Positions 32,258 to 44,181 of a DNA stretch of 64,000 nt are shown one piece after another; position 1 is the stretch's first letter, and each line of letters begins with the position of its first letter. The stretch is from positions 18,027,564 through 18,091,563 of the forward strand of contig CAIIXF020000007.1 of NCBI GenBank assembly GCA_903813345.2. The letters run 5' to 3'. The translations under genes were made by a program, and so were the position numbers. The DNA comes from Owenia fusiformis. Taxonomy: Eukaryota; Annelida; Polychaeta; Sabellida; Oweniidae. The notes beneath the pieces are model-generated. The model made no database searches, was not told the DNA's origin, and saw nothing but the letters and a program-made list of their open reading frames with translations.

Positions 32258-35200
32258 ATGTACAAAGTAAAGTAACATTTACATAGAAACCATGTGCAAG
32301 AGATTGTAGATGACTGTTTCAGTAAATGAATGTAAATATTATAAGAAAACATTGTAAATATATGTATAAATGGATGAGTACATGATAAGATACATTTATC
32401 AACAAACACATTGAATGAGTGTGATAGAGTTAAAAACTATCAATAGATGGCATACGATTCAATGGGTTGCATTGTATACAGAATACAAATTAACATTTAA
32501 TATGAAATTCCTGCTCCAAAGGTATATGACCAGCTTCTTTTGAAAATATGTAAAAAGTAGAATAATGAAGAGATTTGTTTATGTACATGTTAAATATTTT
32601 GAATATTGCGTTTTGAATTTTATTACAGCAATAGCACATGGTATATGCAGCTACCGAAAATGGACGGTGTGAGCGGGTGTCACAGCGTGGCAGTGGCAGT
32701 GCCAACGGTTGTTGTTTGAATTTACATGATTTAGATTACCCATTTTTGACACCCTTTATGTGTCAAATTTGAAACCTTTTAATATTGATGCCTTGGATTG
32801 TTTTTGGCGAGGAAAACTCTTTAAATACGCATTAAGAACTTATATATTCCTACACCAAGATAATGGATGTAAATAAATGACATACAATTCAAACATCATG
32901 AGTACCAATATAATGTGTCTAAAGATCTATGAAAAACTCCCCAAACATTCCAAGGTATCATGAATCGTATTATCACAAAATGTCGATATTACATTGATTA
33001 AGCAAAGTATAGATAATTTAGATTCAAAAATAACAATCGACACCGCCCCTGTCACGGTGTGGCACCCACCCGCTTCATTATCGGTTGCTGAATATACCAA
33101 GGGTTGATACTGTATTTACGTAGAAACATATGGAACAGGAAATTGAGATCAACATATTTGTGATCTTTAACCTATATGTCATCATTTACATCAAGGAATT
33201 CTATTAGAGAGGATGTTAAAATATAAAAATAATATATGTATGATGTATATGTAAATATAAAAGTCAAAGAAAAATTGTTATTTTCTGGTAAATCAACTAA
33301 AACAATGAAGTGAACACGATGAGAAAAAATGTACGAACTACGAATATATTGATAGGCACAAGTACATCAAGAAGTACATTGATTTTTTGAAAAGAATATG
33401 AGTATTAGACACAAGAGTATGCATTGTAAGTTGTATAACCGAGATATCTAGGACAACAGCAACTCCATTTAGTCTAAAATCCAAACGAACGAAATAATGG
33501 TTGATTATCAAGTCACTTATTATCATTTTGGATTTTTAAAGACACCAATCAGAAACACAACGTTTGTGATCTCTACTTTGAGATTCGATTTGAATATTAT
33601 ATGAATAGACATACTCACGCCCGCTGATTGGATAGAATGAAAGTCGGAATGCGGCGATTTCTGCAAGAAAATTCAACAAATCTAAAAGATTTAATTTTTC
33701 AAAAGAAAGCTTTCGATTGAGTTGCTAAATGGATGGGCATGGTATGGTAAAATATGTTAAGTTTAGGTCATCTAGGATTATTTTGAACTGATACGCTTCT
33801 AAGATATGAGATCTATTAAAAAGGCGCATCGTCAACAACGTGCAAAGTCAATGTTTTTGCTATAAATCGGGCAACAATGGTCTTCACGACTTGTAATAAA
33901 TACTCATGAGGGACTTTATTATCACAAAACTAATGCCACTATTGGCTTTTTAAAGTTACGCATCATACGTTATAACTGAAAAAAATTAAAATTGAATGGG
34001 ACAGGAGGTCTGCTCAAGAATAAATTTTCAAGATGGCAGCTAATTTCAAAATGGCAAAAAAACACTATCATTGATAACTCAAATAGCAGTGGATGGATCT
34101 GGTTTAAATTTTATATATAATTCAGAAAGGATAGGTATCGTAACTGCTTTTGTTAACATTTTTTGTTTTTAGTGCAATTGTTTCTTGTTCCTTTCTACTA
34201 ATTCTTAAGAATGAAATAAAATGTCTTTTCGAACTTTATTGGAACAAAATAGCATATACAACATTTTTTAGACCTCTCAATACTACCGTTATACAAAGGA
34301 AATTTTGGTTGGTTTTGCAAAAAGTATGTAAAAGCTTAAAACAAAAACCCTCAAAATAGATAAAAAAAATAAAGATAAACATTTTATTTCATTAACAAGA
34401 TACTTTTTGAAATCAACCAAACTTTCCTTTGTACAATTACAATACTGAGAGACCTAAACACATTGTGTTTATGTCGTTTTGTTCAAATGAGGTCCGGATA
34501 GACATTTCATTTCATTCCGAACATATACCAAGAATAAAAGAAGTGTCTAATCTGTATTCTAAAACAATATAGAGAAAATGATATATATTTCACAATTATA
34601 ATGTTACCATCCAAAAGATGACCATTAAATTGACGATGTGTAAAATTTTCAGAATGTTTTGATGACTGGTTTAAGAGAAACGCGTGTTCAAAAAGTTCAC
34701 CATATTCCGACGCTTATAAATACTGGTATTAGTAAATGAAAAGCAAATTTTAAGTCAGTGTTAAAGGCAAGTCTTGAAAAGGTATTTGAAAAAGTTCCAT
34801 TCGGTGGTACGTATCCGCATTTCTTAGGGTAAACCTGATATTTTTTAAATGGTAAAAAAATCTCAAAATACTTGGTGGTTCAAAAATATGGAACATTTGC
34901 TAAACGCAAAGATAAGTTTATTTGTCTTTCAAATACACAAAATCTTTACGGAGCATAGTGTAGTCAAATCACAGTTTAGCTGCAGCCGACAATGTTAGTG
35001 CTTAACCCTTCTTTTAAATACACAAGTCAACAGGTCAATGAGTGCCCTGCTTTTCAGAACAATGCTATAGCCATCGACATAATATCTCATCATATGGTTT
35101 AATGAAAAACGCGTGTAACATTTCTATGTGTTTTAATGGGGAAATACATTTCTTCACGCATATATAACAAATGTTCCATCTTTTGACCCACCCAGTACAT

Positions 35201-35898
35201 GTATACTTTTTTGTCTGGAACCCATCTTGATGTCTCTTCGTTGAGTAACGAACGTGTGAACGCTACTTAAGTTTATTTGAAATGTAATTAGAATAAAGCT
35301 CACATCAAGAGATATTACAATTCTTTATCACAACATTAGGTGATTTCCTCGTGTTTGTATAGGATTTCAAAGATTTCTGGTCTGCGATCCTGCATGAATT
35401 AGATTTATAGAAAACCCTATGGTTCATCGTAACCTTATACAGGCCACTTCATATTCTATGATCTCTAATCTAGAAGTAAATAAATCGCCTTTGATGTTTG
35501 CCGTCATCGACCTCTATGCTTAGTGGGACATGCTTGTAAACACTTCAGTAACACCATGGTTTCACATGTTGCTCTATTTCAAAACTTGCAAATCAATTTC
35601 AGTTCAATGCCTATGATTTTGATTGAAATCATACAAAGGACATTAATCAACAACGTTCAATCTGTTATAGATATCCAACGGTCATGCATACTCCAATATA
35701 GACCAGTAAATCAATTGTTCTAGATATTGTGACGTCACGTATCATATTAAAATGTACGATAAGATACGATTGAATAACATTCTAGAAGAAAATAATATTT
35801 TTAATTAATTGTAACTTTTTGTTTTACTTTTTTATTTTTTTGCTCTCTCTATATACAAATTTATCAATGTGGAACTTGACATATGAGTTGTCATTCTA
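32258..35898. other. Intergenic region with diffuse foldback repeats; no gene seen
   Basis: Starts with the GTF2E2 3'UTR. Two imperfect inverted-repeat elements lie here: ~32640-33105 (arms with gcgggtg, caccgctc-like and ggtatat words) and ~34223-34492 (arms around tacaaaggaaattttggttg and its complement). No exon-like open frames with protein similarity were recognised. Confidence 0.5.
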
Positions 35899-36411
35899 CA
35901 GGGTGGCCCAAAAAACGTCCACTTTTTTTATTTCGATATAACTTTTTTGAAAATTCACGGATTTTCACAAATTTTGGCAGGATATGCAGAAATCAAATTC
36001 AAAAATGTTCCAAAAGTGGGATAAATAAGTCTTGGGGGATTTCTGAATAATGAAGGTAAACAGACACCAGGGGGTCTTCATGAAAAATTACAGATGGAAT
36101 TAAGGATGAAATTCAAACCAAAAATTTTTACAATGATAATAGTCATGCCTCATATATATTTCCAGATTGAATTTTTATACATCCAGCCAGAGAAACATGT
36201 TATGTAATGATGAATAAACTATTGTAATTTCTTTTTCTGGTCATCAAATGTCTGTTTACCTTTATTACTAAAAAAACTATAGATTTATTTACCCTTTTCA
36301 GGGCAGGCACACTTGTAAAATTGAGTCCTGCTTATCTGGCCAAAATTTTATTGAAATCCATGCATTTTCAAAAAAAGATGTCGAAATATGGACGTTTTTT
36401 GGTCCACCTTG
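35899..36411. mobile_element. MITE with cagggtggcccaaaaaacgt termini
   Basis: The left end begins cagggtggcccaaaaaacgt (35899). The right end is the complement of caaggtggaccaaaaaacgt, ending at 36411, so ~23 bp match with two mismatches, followed by a shared atttcga. About 510 bp, AT-rich, no transposase. The termini resemble mariner-like non-autonomous elements (inference). Confidence 0.75.
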
Positions 36412-36757
36412 TCAAATACATAGGAGTAGAAATTATTTCAATGTTATTAGCAAATACAATTAGCGAGATCAATAGTGCAAGAAAACAAGCAAATAGTTCA
36501 TTCATGGAACGAAGCGTGAAACTTTCCACATATCATCACAATACCATTCCCTTTGATTTAAGAGCCAGAGCCATTTTTGTGGTCCACTAGAATGATCAAA
36601 AAATAGTAAGTACCCCCTCCCCCCAAATCCCGTGGGGATGGGGAGAGTTAGGAATTTTTTTCAGTAAAAAAAATTCTTTGAATATGGTCATACTGCAGTT
36701 TCACTGTGCCATTTTCATGACAAAGAAGTTTTGCGACATAACAAGATGATTTGTCAT

Positions 36758-37390
36758 CGATTTTCATCATTGTTAAAGACTAGTCATGGGCGACGCCCAC
36801 TTTTCATATCTTGAACATTTAGGTTATTGAATCTTTATCATGAGTTGAACAAATGAATGTACTTCAGCTTTCTGGATAACACCAGATACCTTTTTGATGT
36901 TAGGTGCTATAATTAATCTTAGAATTTGACTTCTTAAAGGCTTATAACATATCACACCCCTGTTTAGAAGAAAGAAGAAAGTAAGCAATGGATGTCCCAG
37001 ATCTACAACATGTATCCACTATTCTATGTATGTATGTCAAGTCTCTATATTCTCCTCAAGAGAGCCTATGCTATAGATACAAATGTCCAGAATCTAGTTG
37101 ATGAAGTGCCTAAACAGTTTGATGAATCGTGTGCTGACCAAGTGCCTAAACAGTTTGATGAATGGTGTGCTGACCAACAGAATGTACCAGTCTTCAAGCT
37201 TTGGTTTCTGATTATTCAAATTCGAATACTGAGCCTTGACTATGTGAGGGTTATAGGACAGGAGAATTTTCCTCTTTATCTCCAGATGGTTTCTCTTTGA
37301 TTTTCATCATTGTTAAAGACTAATCATGGGCGACGCCCACTTTTCATATGCTGAACATTTAGGCTATTAAACCTCTTTCATGGATTGAAC
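36758..37390. repeat. Internal direct duplication inside the 3.3-kb transposon
   Basis: The ~95-bp segment beginning ttttcatcattgttaaagac occurs at ~36758-36852 and again at ~37301-37390. The coding block downstream (gtgctgaccaacagaatgta) also repeats at ~37168 and ~37514. Part of the element was therefore tandemly duplicated by ~540 bp before it decayed. Confidence 0.72.
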
Positions 37391-38597
37391 CAGAACCAGA
37401 AGGGCCACCACAGTCACAGGCTGCAGTCTCTAAATTCTCAAGAGAGCCTATGCTAAATATACAGCTGTCCAGAATCTATATGATGAAGTGATTTAACAGT
37501 TTGATGAATGGTGTGCTGACCAACAGAATGTACCAGTCTTCAAGTTTTGGTTTCCTATTATTCTAATCGAAATACTGTGCCTTAACTAAGTGTGGGCTAT
37601 CAGAGAGGGCAATTACCCTCTTTATCTCCAGTCAATATGGTTGCTGATTACCAGTTCACATAAGGTATATGCTACAACTCCAACAAATACATCCAGAAGT
37701 CTACGAAGCCTTCACGAAAGACTACTTCACTGTTACCAATTCAAGATGGACCTTTTCAGCCATTGCTACTGACCAGGTTCACAAGCAGAATAACAGTCTA
37801 GATAAATCAAGTGGTGGGGCTCTTTGACAACCAGACAACTCTAGTGGATGGTTGGGGGCCCTGAATTGGCCAGGCTGATCACTGAATTGAGAACAATATA
37901 ACTAATGATCAAGATGAAGGCCTATCTAATCATGAACAAAGTATAAGCATACAACAAAGATTCAAAGATAATGTGAAATTATTATAAGAAACCATAGAAT
38001 AGATGAGAAATCCTTTCTGGAGACTTCAAATGACTTGCACTCATTAGAAAACAAAGATATTGTATCCTCAATATCAGTCCAGAAGAAGTGAGTAGTTCCC
38101 ATAATACTATCATTCTTTCGTGTACTTTCAATTTATTTAAAAATCACGATCATCAGTATACGATGTCCAATCAAATTGCAGGATATGATCATGTTCAGTG
38201 CCCAAAGGTAGATGCAATGTTACCATCAAATTGGAATTTATTAGAGATGATGTAAACAATGTATTGTAAGATGTATTATCATATCCCCCAATGCCCATTC
38301 AAGACATTTCCCCATCAACACATGAATAAGCACATCCACCGTGCAGTAAAGTCTGGGTACAATACATTGACGATTAGAACAGCAGACTGATATTGTCTGT
38401 CTCACAGTCAGTATATCATCAGAACTCAAAGTTCAAAAATAGATAGCTTTGGAAAAGGTGAAAAATTAAAGATATCTCACTTCCCATGAAATGGCAGCTG
38501 CCCTTGGACATGGTAGGGCTATGTGTCTCCCCTTATTTCATGCCCACACTGGTTCAGACACTACATCTGGATTCCACGGTTAATTAAAAACAACAGC

Positions 38598-39095
38598 ATG
38601 GAAACATTGGATTACTTTTCCGAGTTGACAAATGCACTTAAAACTTTGGCTGAAGATCCAAATAAGTTAGCCAAAGTTATGCCAATTATTGAACGTTTTG
38701 TTGTGATTTTATACAGTAGAGACAACAATGAAACAACTGTAAATGCTGCAAGACAAGAAATGTTCACAAAGAAAACAAATCAAATTGAGAGCATCCCACC
38801 AACATAAGTTGCATGCTTTACAACAGCATATCAAAAATGTTCTATTCCAGGCAGTTTATTTGTGGGCCCAATTATACCTATGGCAGTCCTCCCTTCAATT
38901 GGGTTGGGAATCCGTTACCACAAAGGCTGGGAAATGATTTGGGTGCCAGTGTGGAAAACATTGCCCCAAGCTTCAGATGCATGCCAAATGCTAGTAAAAT
39001 GCAGCTGCAAACAACAATGCTCAATAAAAAGATGCAAGTGCTTTAAAGCCAATCTTGCATGTACTGCCCTGTGTTTGTGTGGACTTGGCACCTAA
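38598..39095 (+). pseudogene. C-terminal ORF remnant of the TIR transposon
   Basis: Three overlapping frames carry one protein: the first ends with IESIPPT at 38807, the middle continues with LHALQQHIKNVLFQAVYLWA, and a third (from 38862) carries WVPVWKTLPQASDACQMLVK and the Cys-rich tail. So at least two frameshifts have occurred. The tail has nine or more Cys in ~30 residues, in CxC/CxxxC spacing. Confidence 0.7.
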
Positions 39096-39889
39096 GTCAG
39101 TGATAATGATAATAGAGTGTTGAAGTGTTTAAATGCACAAAATAGGATATTTGAACTGCAGTTAAGATACTTAATAAGGTAACTTGTATCAATTAGTCAA
39201 AGTGCTCTCATTAAAAGCCAAAATAATGTATCATTAATTGTGAATTCTATATTATCATATCTTTATATCTACAAGAGGGTGTGGCCTTTCACAAGCCTTT
39301 AACAGTGAAATTGACTTACTTACAGCATCTATCATCTTAACATAAATAACTGACTTAATCTTATCAATTCTATTCAGCCTTATTAGGTAATTATTGTATT
39401 CATAATAGAAGACTCATTAACTTGTATATTTAACATGTTGATAAAGTGGGCGTCGCCCTTGGTCAGGCTTTAACAATGAATATCCATGAGAAATACTGAT
39501 GCAATCTTGAAAATTGCTTTAAAACACTGAAAATAACATACTAAAAATGAAGTTGAATCATGATCAAAAAAGAAATTCAACAAAAAAATAATTCTTCTCT
39601 CCCCCTCCCCCAGGATTTTTATGGGAGGGGGTATTTGCAATTTTCGGTCATTCTAGTGAACCACAAAAATGGCTCAGGCTCTTAAATTAAAGGGAATAGT
39701 GTCCTGATGATATCTGGAAAGTTTCACGCTTCGTTCCATGAATAAACTATTTTCGCACTATTGATCTCGCTAAATTAAAGTATATGATAATAGAATAAAA
39801 TAAAAATCCACGCTCCGAATCATATTATTACAACTAACAACTAAAAATACCTTTGATGACTTTTCTATTGATAACCTTGACCTTGTCCC

Positions 39890-40075
39890 AAGGAGGATTG
39901 GCTCCCAGAATGCAACACCGATATTCTGCAAAACAATCACCTAGCGATAGCTTTGTTGGAGAGTATCGGGTCATTCTCCATGCAGTCGTACAAATTACAC
40001 AGACACGAATAGCAAATGACGCATGCGTGGAGATTAAAGAATATCGAGTTGGAACCCTGGCTTCCAATCCTCCTT
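39890..40075. mobile_element. 186-bp MITE with perfect 11-bp target-site duplication
   Basis: Termini aaggaggattgg and ccaatcctcctt are perfect inverted repeats. The flanks carry the perfect direct repeat gaccttgtccc at 39879-39889 and 40076-40086. An 11-bp duplication is within the range of Mutator-like elements (inference). Contains a cgcatgcg-like word but no coding capacity; open frames across it are incidental. Confidence 0.88.
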
Positions 40076-40086
40076 GACCTTGTCCC

Positions 40087-41996
40087 GGGTATATCATTCC
40101 CGAAAGTCCAATGTGTTATCTAATGGTAAAAAGGGAAAGCATTATGGGCCTTCTGGTTTTCCCATGTAAGTAACTGCAATATAATTTCAACCTGAGCCGT
40201 ATCATTTTAATAGTCAACATTATAGCATTAGTCATTGTTTAAAGAATGCGACTAGGGTGTCAAAACCTTACCATATTCTATTGCCACTGAGTGTGGCCAA
40301 GAATTGGCCAGAGACTCGAGTAATCAAAAGCAAATATTGACGATTTATATTTAATTACGATTCAGGCTATGCTTTGAGCTTAGTCAACATAATGAACATA
40401 AAGAAAAGTCCCTGACAAATTAGTAAAGCATCGAAGTGTTTGGTCCTTCCAAATTGTATATGCCCTACTGTATGTTGAGAGGTGGGTAATGGAGGGGGAT
40501 CGGATTGAGTGACACAGGACCAACGGACAAGTCGGGTTAAATTCATCATGATGGTTTTAATCCAGACGAGTGAATGTATGCATGGGTTTATTATTAATTG
40601 ATTCATACCATCATCTAAATTAGAATCACCACTGGTCCTCTGAATATATCATAATGAATTCTGGTTTTGTGGCTTGTTTTCCACATTTGAAGCTTCAATT
40701 GTAGGCTTTGTAAATAAAAACAACATCAAAGCCGGCATCAAAGTCGGACTGGATGTGGGTTGAGACTTGAGTTGATAAAACAGTGTGCGATAAGGTATGT
40801 TTAAACCTTCAAAGGCTTCAAAGACCTATGATCTTCAAACGTTATTTTGACATGAATCTGAAGGGATTCATTCAACACCATTTCATTGGTTTTTAATTAA
40901 AAATGACAGGTCAAATGAACACATGAACAATATTATATGCTTCAAAAGAGGCTGCATTTGAAGTTAAAAAGTGTATCGCTCTTGTTATCGTATCCCTGCT
41001 TGAATTGGAGCATCGCTTCTAAGAAACTTTCTGTTTCATCATTTTCAATCAGAGCGAACTTTGGGCAAGTCTCAAACCTCAAGTGGAATTAAGAAATTGA
41101 ACTCTGATGAAAGAGCATTTTATGTAACTATCAGGATTGATCGATGAACCGCCCTTTCGTGGGAATAATCAAGTAGGCCTAACCGTCGGTATTATGAATT
41201 TTATTCAGAGCTGTATATTGTTCCGGCCTATCAATTTTGACAAGTTCTCAAATAAAACCTAAATTGATAATAACTGGGAAGAAGGCGGGCCAGCCTACAA
41301 AAGGTATTCATTGGTAATCATTAGTTTGTCATCCCCCGTGGTGGCGGTGCCTTTGAAGTGGCACGCATAGGCTGACAGGGCTTGTTATCCAGTGGAATGC
41401 CTTTCCGATAACGGCCATGGAGCCTTGTATGACTTTCGCAAGTCTCAAGAAAAGAGCCCCATTCGATTCCCTCAGAGCAGCAACCAAAGTACGCTTTACC
41501 GCACTTCACTAAGACCTAGCAAGCCCTCAATAGTCAAACAACCCCCTCAGCGGCACTTTTGCTTTGAAGTTGAAAATCCAATTATTTGTGTGTGTAAATT
41601 CCCTGCCTAGTGATTAGTTGCCCTCCCTTGCCAGCCCCTGTAATAACAAGGAATAATCACTTCTATTATGACTGTCAACAAACACAGCCTTACTTCTATA
41701 TGGACACAATGGATTAAATTTCCTTTTAAATCGCCCGCCTATTGATTTTGATTGGATAGCGGCAGACATCAAAGGAAAACCCCAACATAGGATTGGATAT
41801 CGGTACTTCAAAGGGGATCAACTGTTCGTAAAGCATTACGGCCTATTGATGTTAAGCGAATAAAATTACAATCGCTTGGGGAGGAGTAGTATATTTCTAG
41901 CCCACCTCTCAATGGGAACGCCGCACCAAAAGGTTCAAGTCTTTAACAGTCTAACAATTCATAAAACGATATTAATTGTGAGTAAGAAGAAGGGAA
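40087..41996. promoter_or_regulatory. SP5 upstream region with TCF/LEF-type words
   Basis: Non-coding, less repetitive than its surroundings. The word atcaaag, core of TCF/LEF sites, occurs at 40725-40731, 40737-40743 and 41768-41774, with one more in the SP5 intron (42398-42404). A CCAAT-type gattgg is at ~41750. SP5 is a direct Wnt/beta-catenin target in vertebrates and Hydra; that these words act here is inference. Confidence 0.4.
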
Positions 41997-44181
41997 ATGG
42001 CGACGCTTGGACTTTTACAACCAGCTCAGCTTCACAAGCACCCAGCTTTAACACCTGTAAGTAGATGAACTAATTAAATTAATTAAATCAAACACGTTTG
42101 TTTTGAAATACGTAATATAACTAATTAGCTATTTGGAGGATTATAATAGCCTCCCAATAGATAACTCTCAAACACATATTAGACTTATTAGCCTACTTTA
42201 ACTTGAAAGTAAGATTTTCTGTTTTGGGTTCATAGTCTAGAAAGAACGATATTTTGAATATATTTTAAATGTAAAAGGTTTTTATGGGTAAAGTATTACA
42301 GACGTTATTTTAATGATGCTATAAATTCAAGTTGCTTTGTTATCAAATCATGTATCTTGTAATCTGTTTTATTTATTAAATCGGGGTTTCTCTACACATC
42401 AAAGTGAATTTTATCAATCTCATTATTCATTTTTTGGCTTCTTTTCATTTGAACATGATCTGTTATAAGTCAAACATAATGATTAAATCAATCATAGCTA
42501 GCAGATGGGATCACTGAAGATAGTCATACTTAGCTGCTAAAAGGAGGAAAAACATTAAAATTACCACTCGAAATTGTACTAAGGATCGTTCGGAAGCCCA
42601 TATTTGATTCGACCAGTGGCTCTTTGTCAGTTCTGGTCAATCAATTAGATTTGATCAATAAGTATACGTGCTTAATGAATCAGTATAATACGTATTGAAA
42701 TAATATTACACACTGCAGGTAAATGGGGACTTTTTATTGTTAAAAATTAATTTATTCAATTGACAAAGCTTACTGTGTCATTTTAGAATTTTTGGGATAT
42801 TTTTTTAAGTATAACTGATGTTATGAATCGTCAAAATAAATAGAAACTCAATATTGATGAATCGAAAGTAAATATTTCTTAATTTGTTTGCTTTTAGGAA
42901 CGAATAATGAGCCAGGGACACTGCCAACCGACAAATGCACCATTAGCCATGTTAGCCGCAACGTGCCAGAGGATACCACGCAGTCATCCAGAACTCATCC
43001 ATCCAGGCCTCTCGGGTGTTTCACCACGATTTAGTCCATACCAAAGACCGACGTATCATCATCCACACAGCCCCGTACAACATCACAGCCCAGCGGAGAT
43101 TCACGCCACGCATCCTTCACAGCTTCCTGGATACAGTCCAATGATTCCACATGGACAATTGTCTCCTCAAAAGAAAATATATCCAATAACCCCACTCCCA
43201 GAGCGCCCAACACCAAACCAGGCAGCAATGGCTGCTTATGATCTGGAAATACAGCGATCTAAAATGCTTGGATTACATCATCATCAAACTGTGCTCTCAG
43301 CCGCCGCTTCATTGAACACACTCTGTCCAAACTCAGGAATAGCCGCCGCGGAACTTGTTCAGATGAACTCAATGGCGCGTGGACATCATTCACCGCGTAG
43401 TGTTGCGGAGTTAACGGCGCACGTAGCCGCTGTCGCCAGCCTAACACACGCTCAACAACGGCCATCACCCATTCAAATGATGAGCCCAACTCCGGTTGCT
43501 AGCCTGCCAAAACAGTTGTCCCCCGCGCCAGCTTCCGAAGCAGATACACCATGGTGGAGTGTCACGTCCCCTCAGCTGTCACCCGCAATCTCACCAACAT
43601 ACAGTGTTTCGCCAAACCTCGTCCTGTCCCAGCACAGTGACATACCCTACCCCGCACACATGGCCAGTCTCATTGCAGGTGGGAGACCCCCTATAGCTAC
43701 CGCAAGGCGCTGCCGGAGATGCAGGTGCCCTAATTGCCAAGATTCCACCAACTCTAACAATCCATCGAAACGCAAGCAACATATTTGTCATATCCCGGGA
43801 TGCGGCAAAGTTTACGGGAAGACTTCGCATTTGAAAGCACATTTACGTTGGCACACAGGGGAAAGACCGTTTGTGTGTAATTGGTTATTTTGCGGCAAAA
43901 GTTTCACTCGGTCAGATGAACTCCAGCGTCACTTGCGTACGCACACGGGTGAGAAACGCTTCGGATGTAAGGAGTGCGGAAAACGATTCATGCGAAGCGA
44001 CCATCTCAGCAAACACACCAAGACACATGAGCAGAAAAAACAAAAAGACAAATCTGTTGATGATAGCAAGGATGAAATCAACGAAGACATCAAAGAGAAC
44101 ATTGATATTAATGTTACGGATGACAATAATGTTGATAGCGAAAGTGACAGTGATATTGAAGTTGATGATATTGACGATTAA
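41997..44181 (+). CDS. SP5: SP5 homologue, Sp-family zinc-finger transcription factor
   Basis: GC-box-binding nuclear regulator of the Sp family. Two exons: 41997-42056 (20 codons, M-A-T-L-G-L-L start) and 42898-44181, joined in phase 0; 447 residues. Seen: Sp box [12 protein letters not shown] (~35-46), a His/Pro/Ser-rich low-complexity region, TPWWSV (~237), Buttonhead box [12 protein letters not shown] (~289-300), then three C2H2 fingers (~314-397) with recognition helices [16 protein letters not shown] and RSDHLSKH, the set that reads GGGGCGGGG-type boxes. The C-terminus (398-447) is very acidic, which is unlike human SP5. The [14 protein letters not shown] and WW motifs favour SP5 over SP6-9, and the Sp1-4 glutamine-rich domains are absent. 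ATG at 42907 is an internal Met; the upstream exon gives a better N-terminus. Signal aataaa at 44311-44316. Confidence 0.93.

Larger units (their letters stand above)
36461..39772 (+). mobile_element. Decayed 3.3-kb TIR transposon with a CxC-type cysteine-cluster ORF
   Basis: Inverted arms of ~200 bp: 36461-36660 and 39590-39772 (tagcgagatcaatagtgc and complement; aacgaagcgtgaaactttcc and complement). A further inner pair around gggcgacgcccac lies at ~36787 and ~39449. Between them are fragments of one long protein in several frames: NFPLYLQ near 37263, the same block again (NYPLYLQSIW) near 37609, a DQVHKQNNSL-like piece near 37770 in another frame, ERFVVILYSRDNN with NAARQEMFTKK near 38690-38770, and a Cys cluster CSCKQQCSIKRCKCFKANLA at ~39000-39060. 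This order (peptidase- or transposase-like body, then a CxC tail) is known from repeated hypothetical proteins in invertebrate and fish genomes. Frameshifts and stops make it non-functional. Confidence 0.72.

Noticed and set aside
39834-40097. Opposed ORFs of 74 and 87 residues
   Set aside because: They span a 186-bp MITE with TIRs and an 11-bp target duplication; no protein similarity.
42907-42909. ATG at 42907 as the SP5 start
   Set aside because: It is preceded in frame by a good 3' splice site at 42897 and an ATG exon at 41997-42056 in matching phase, so it is probably internal.
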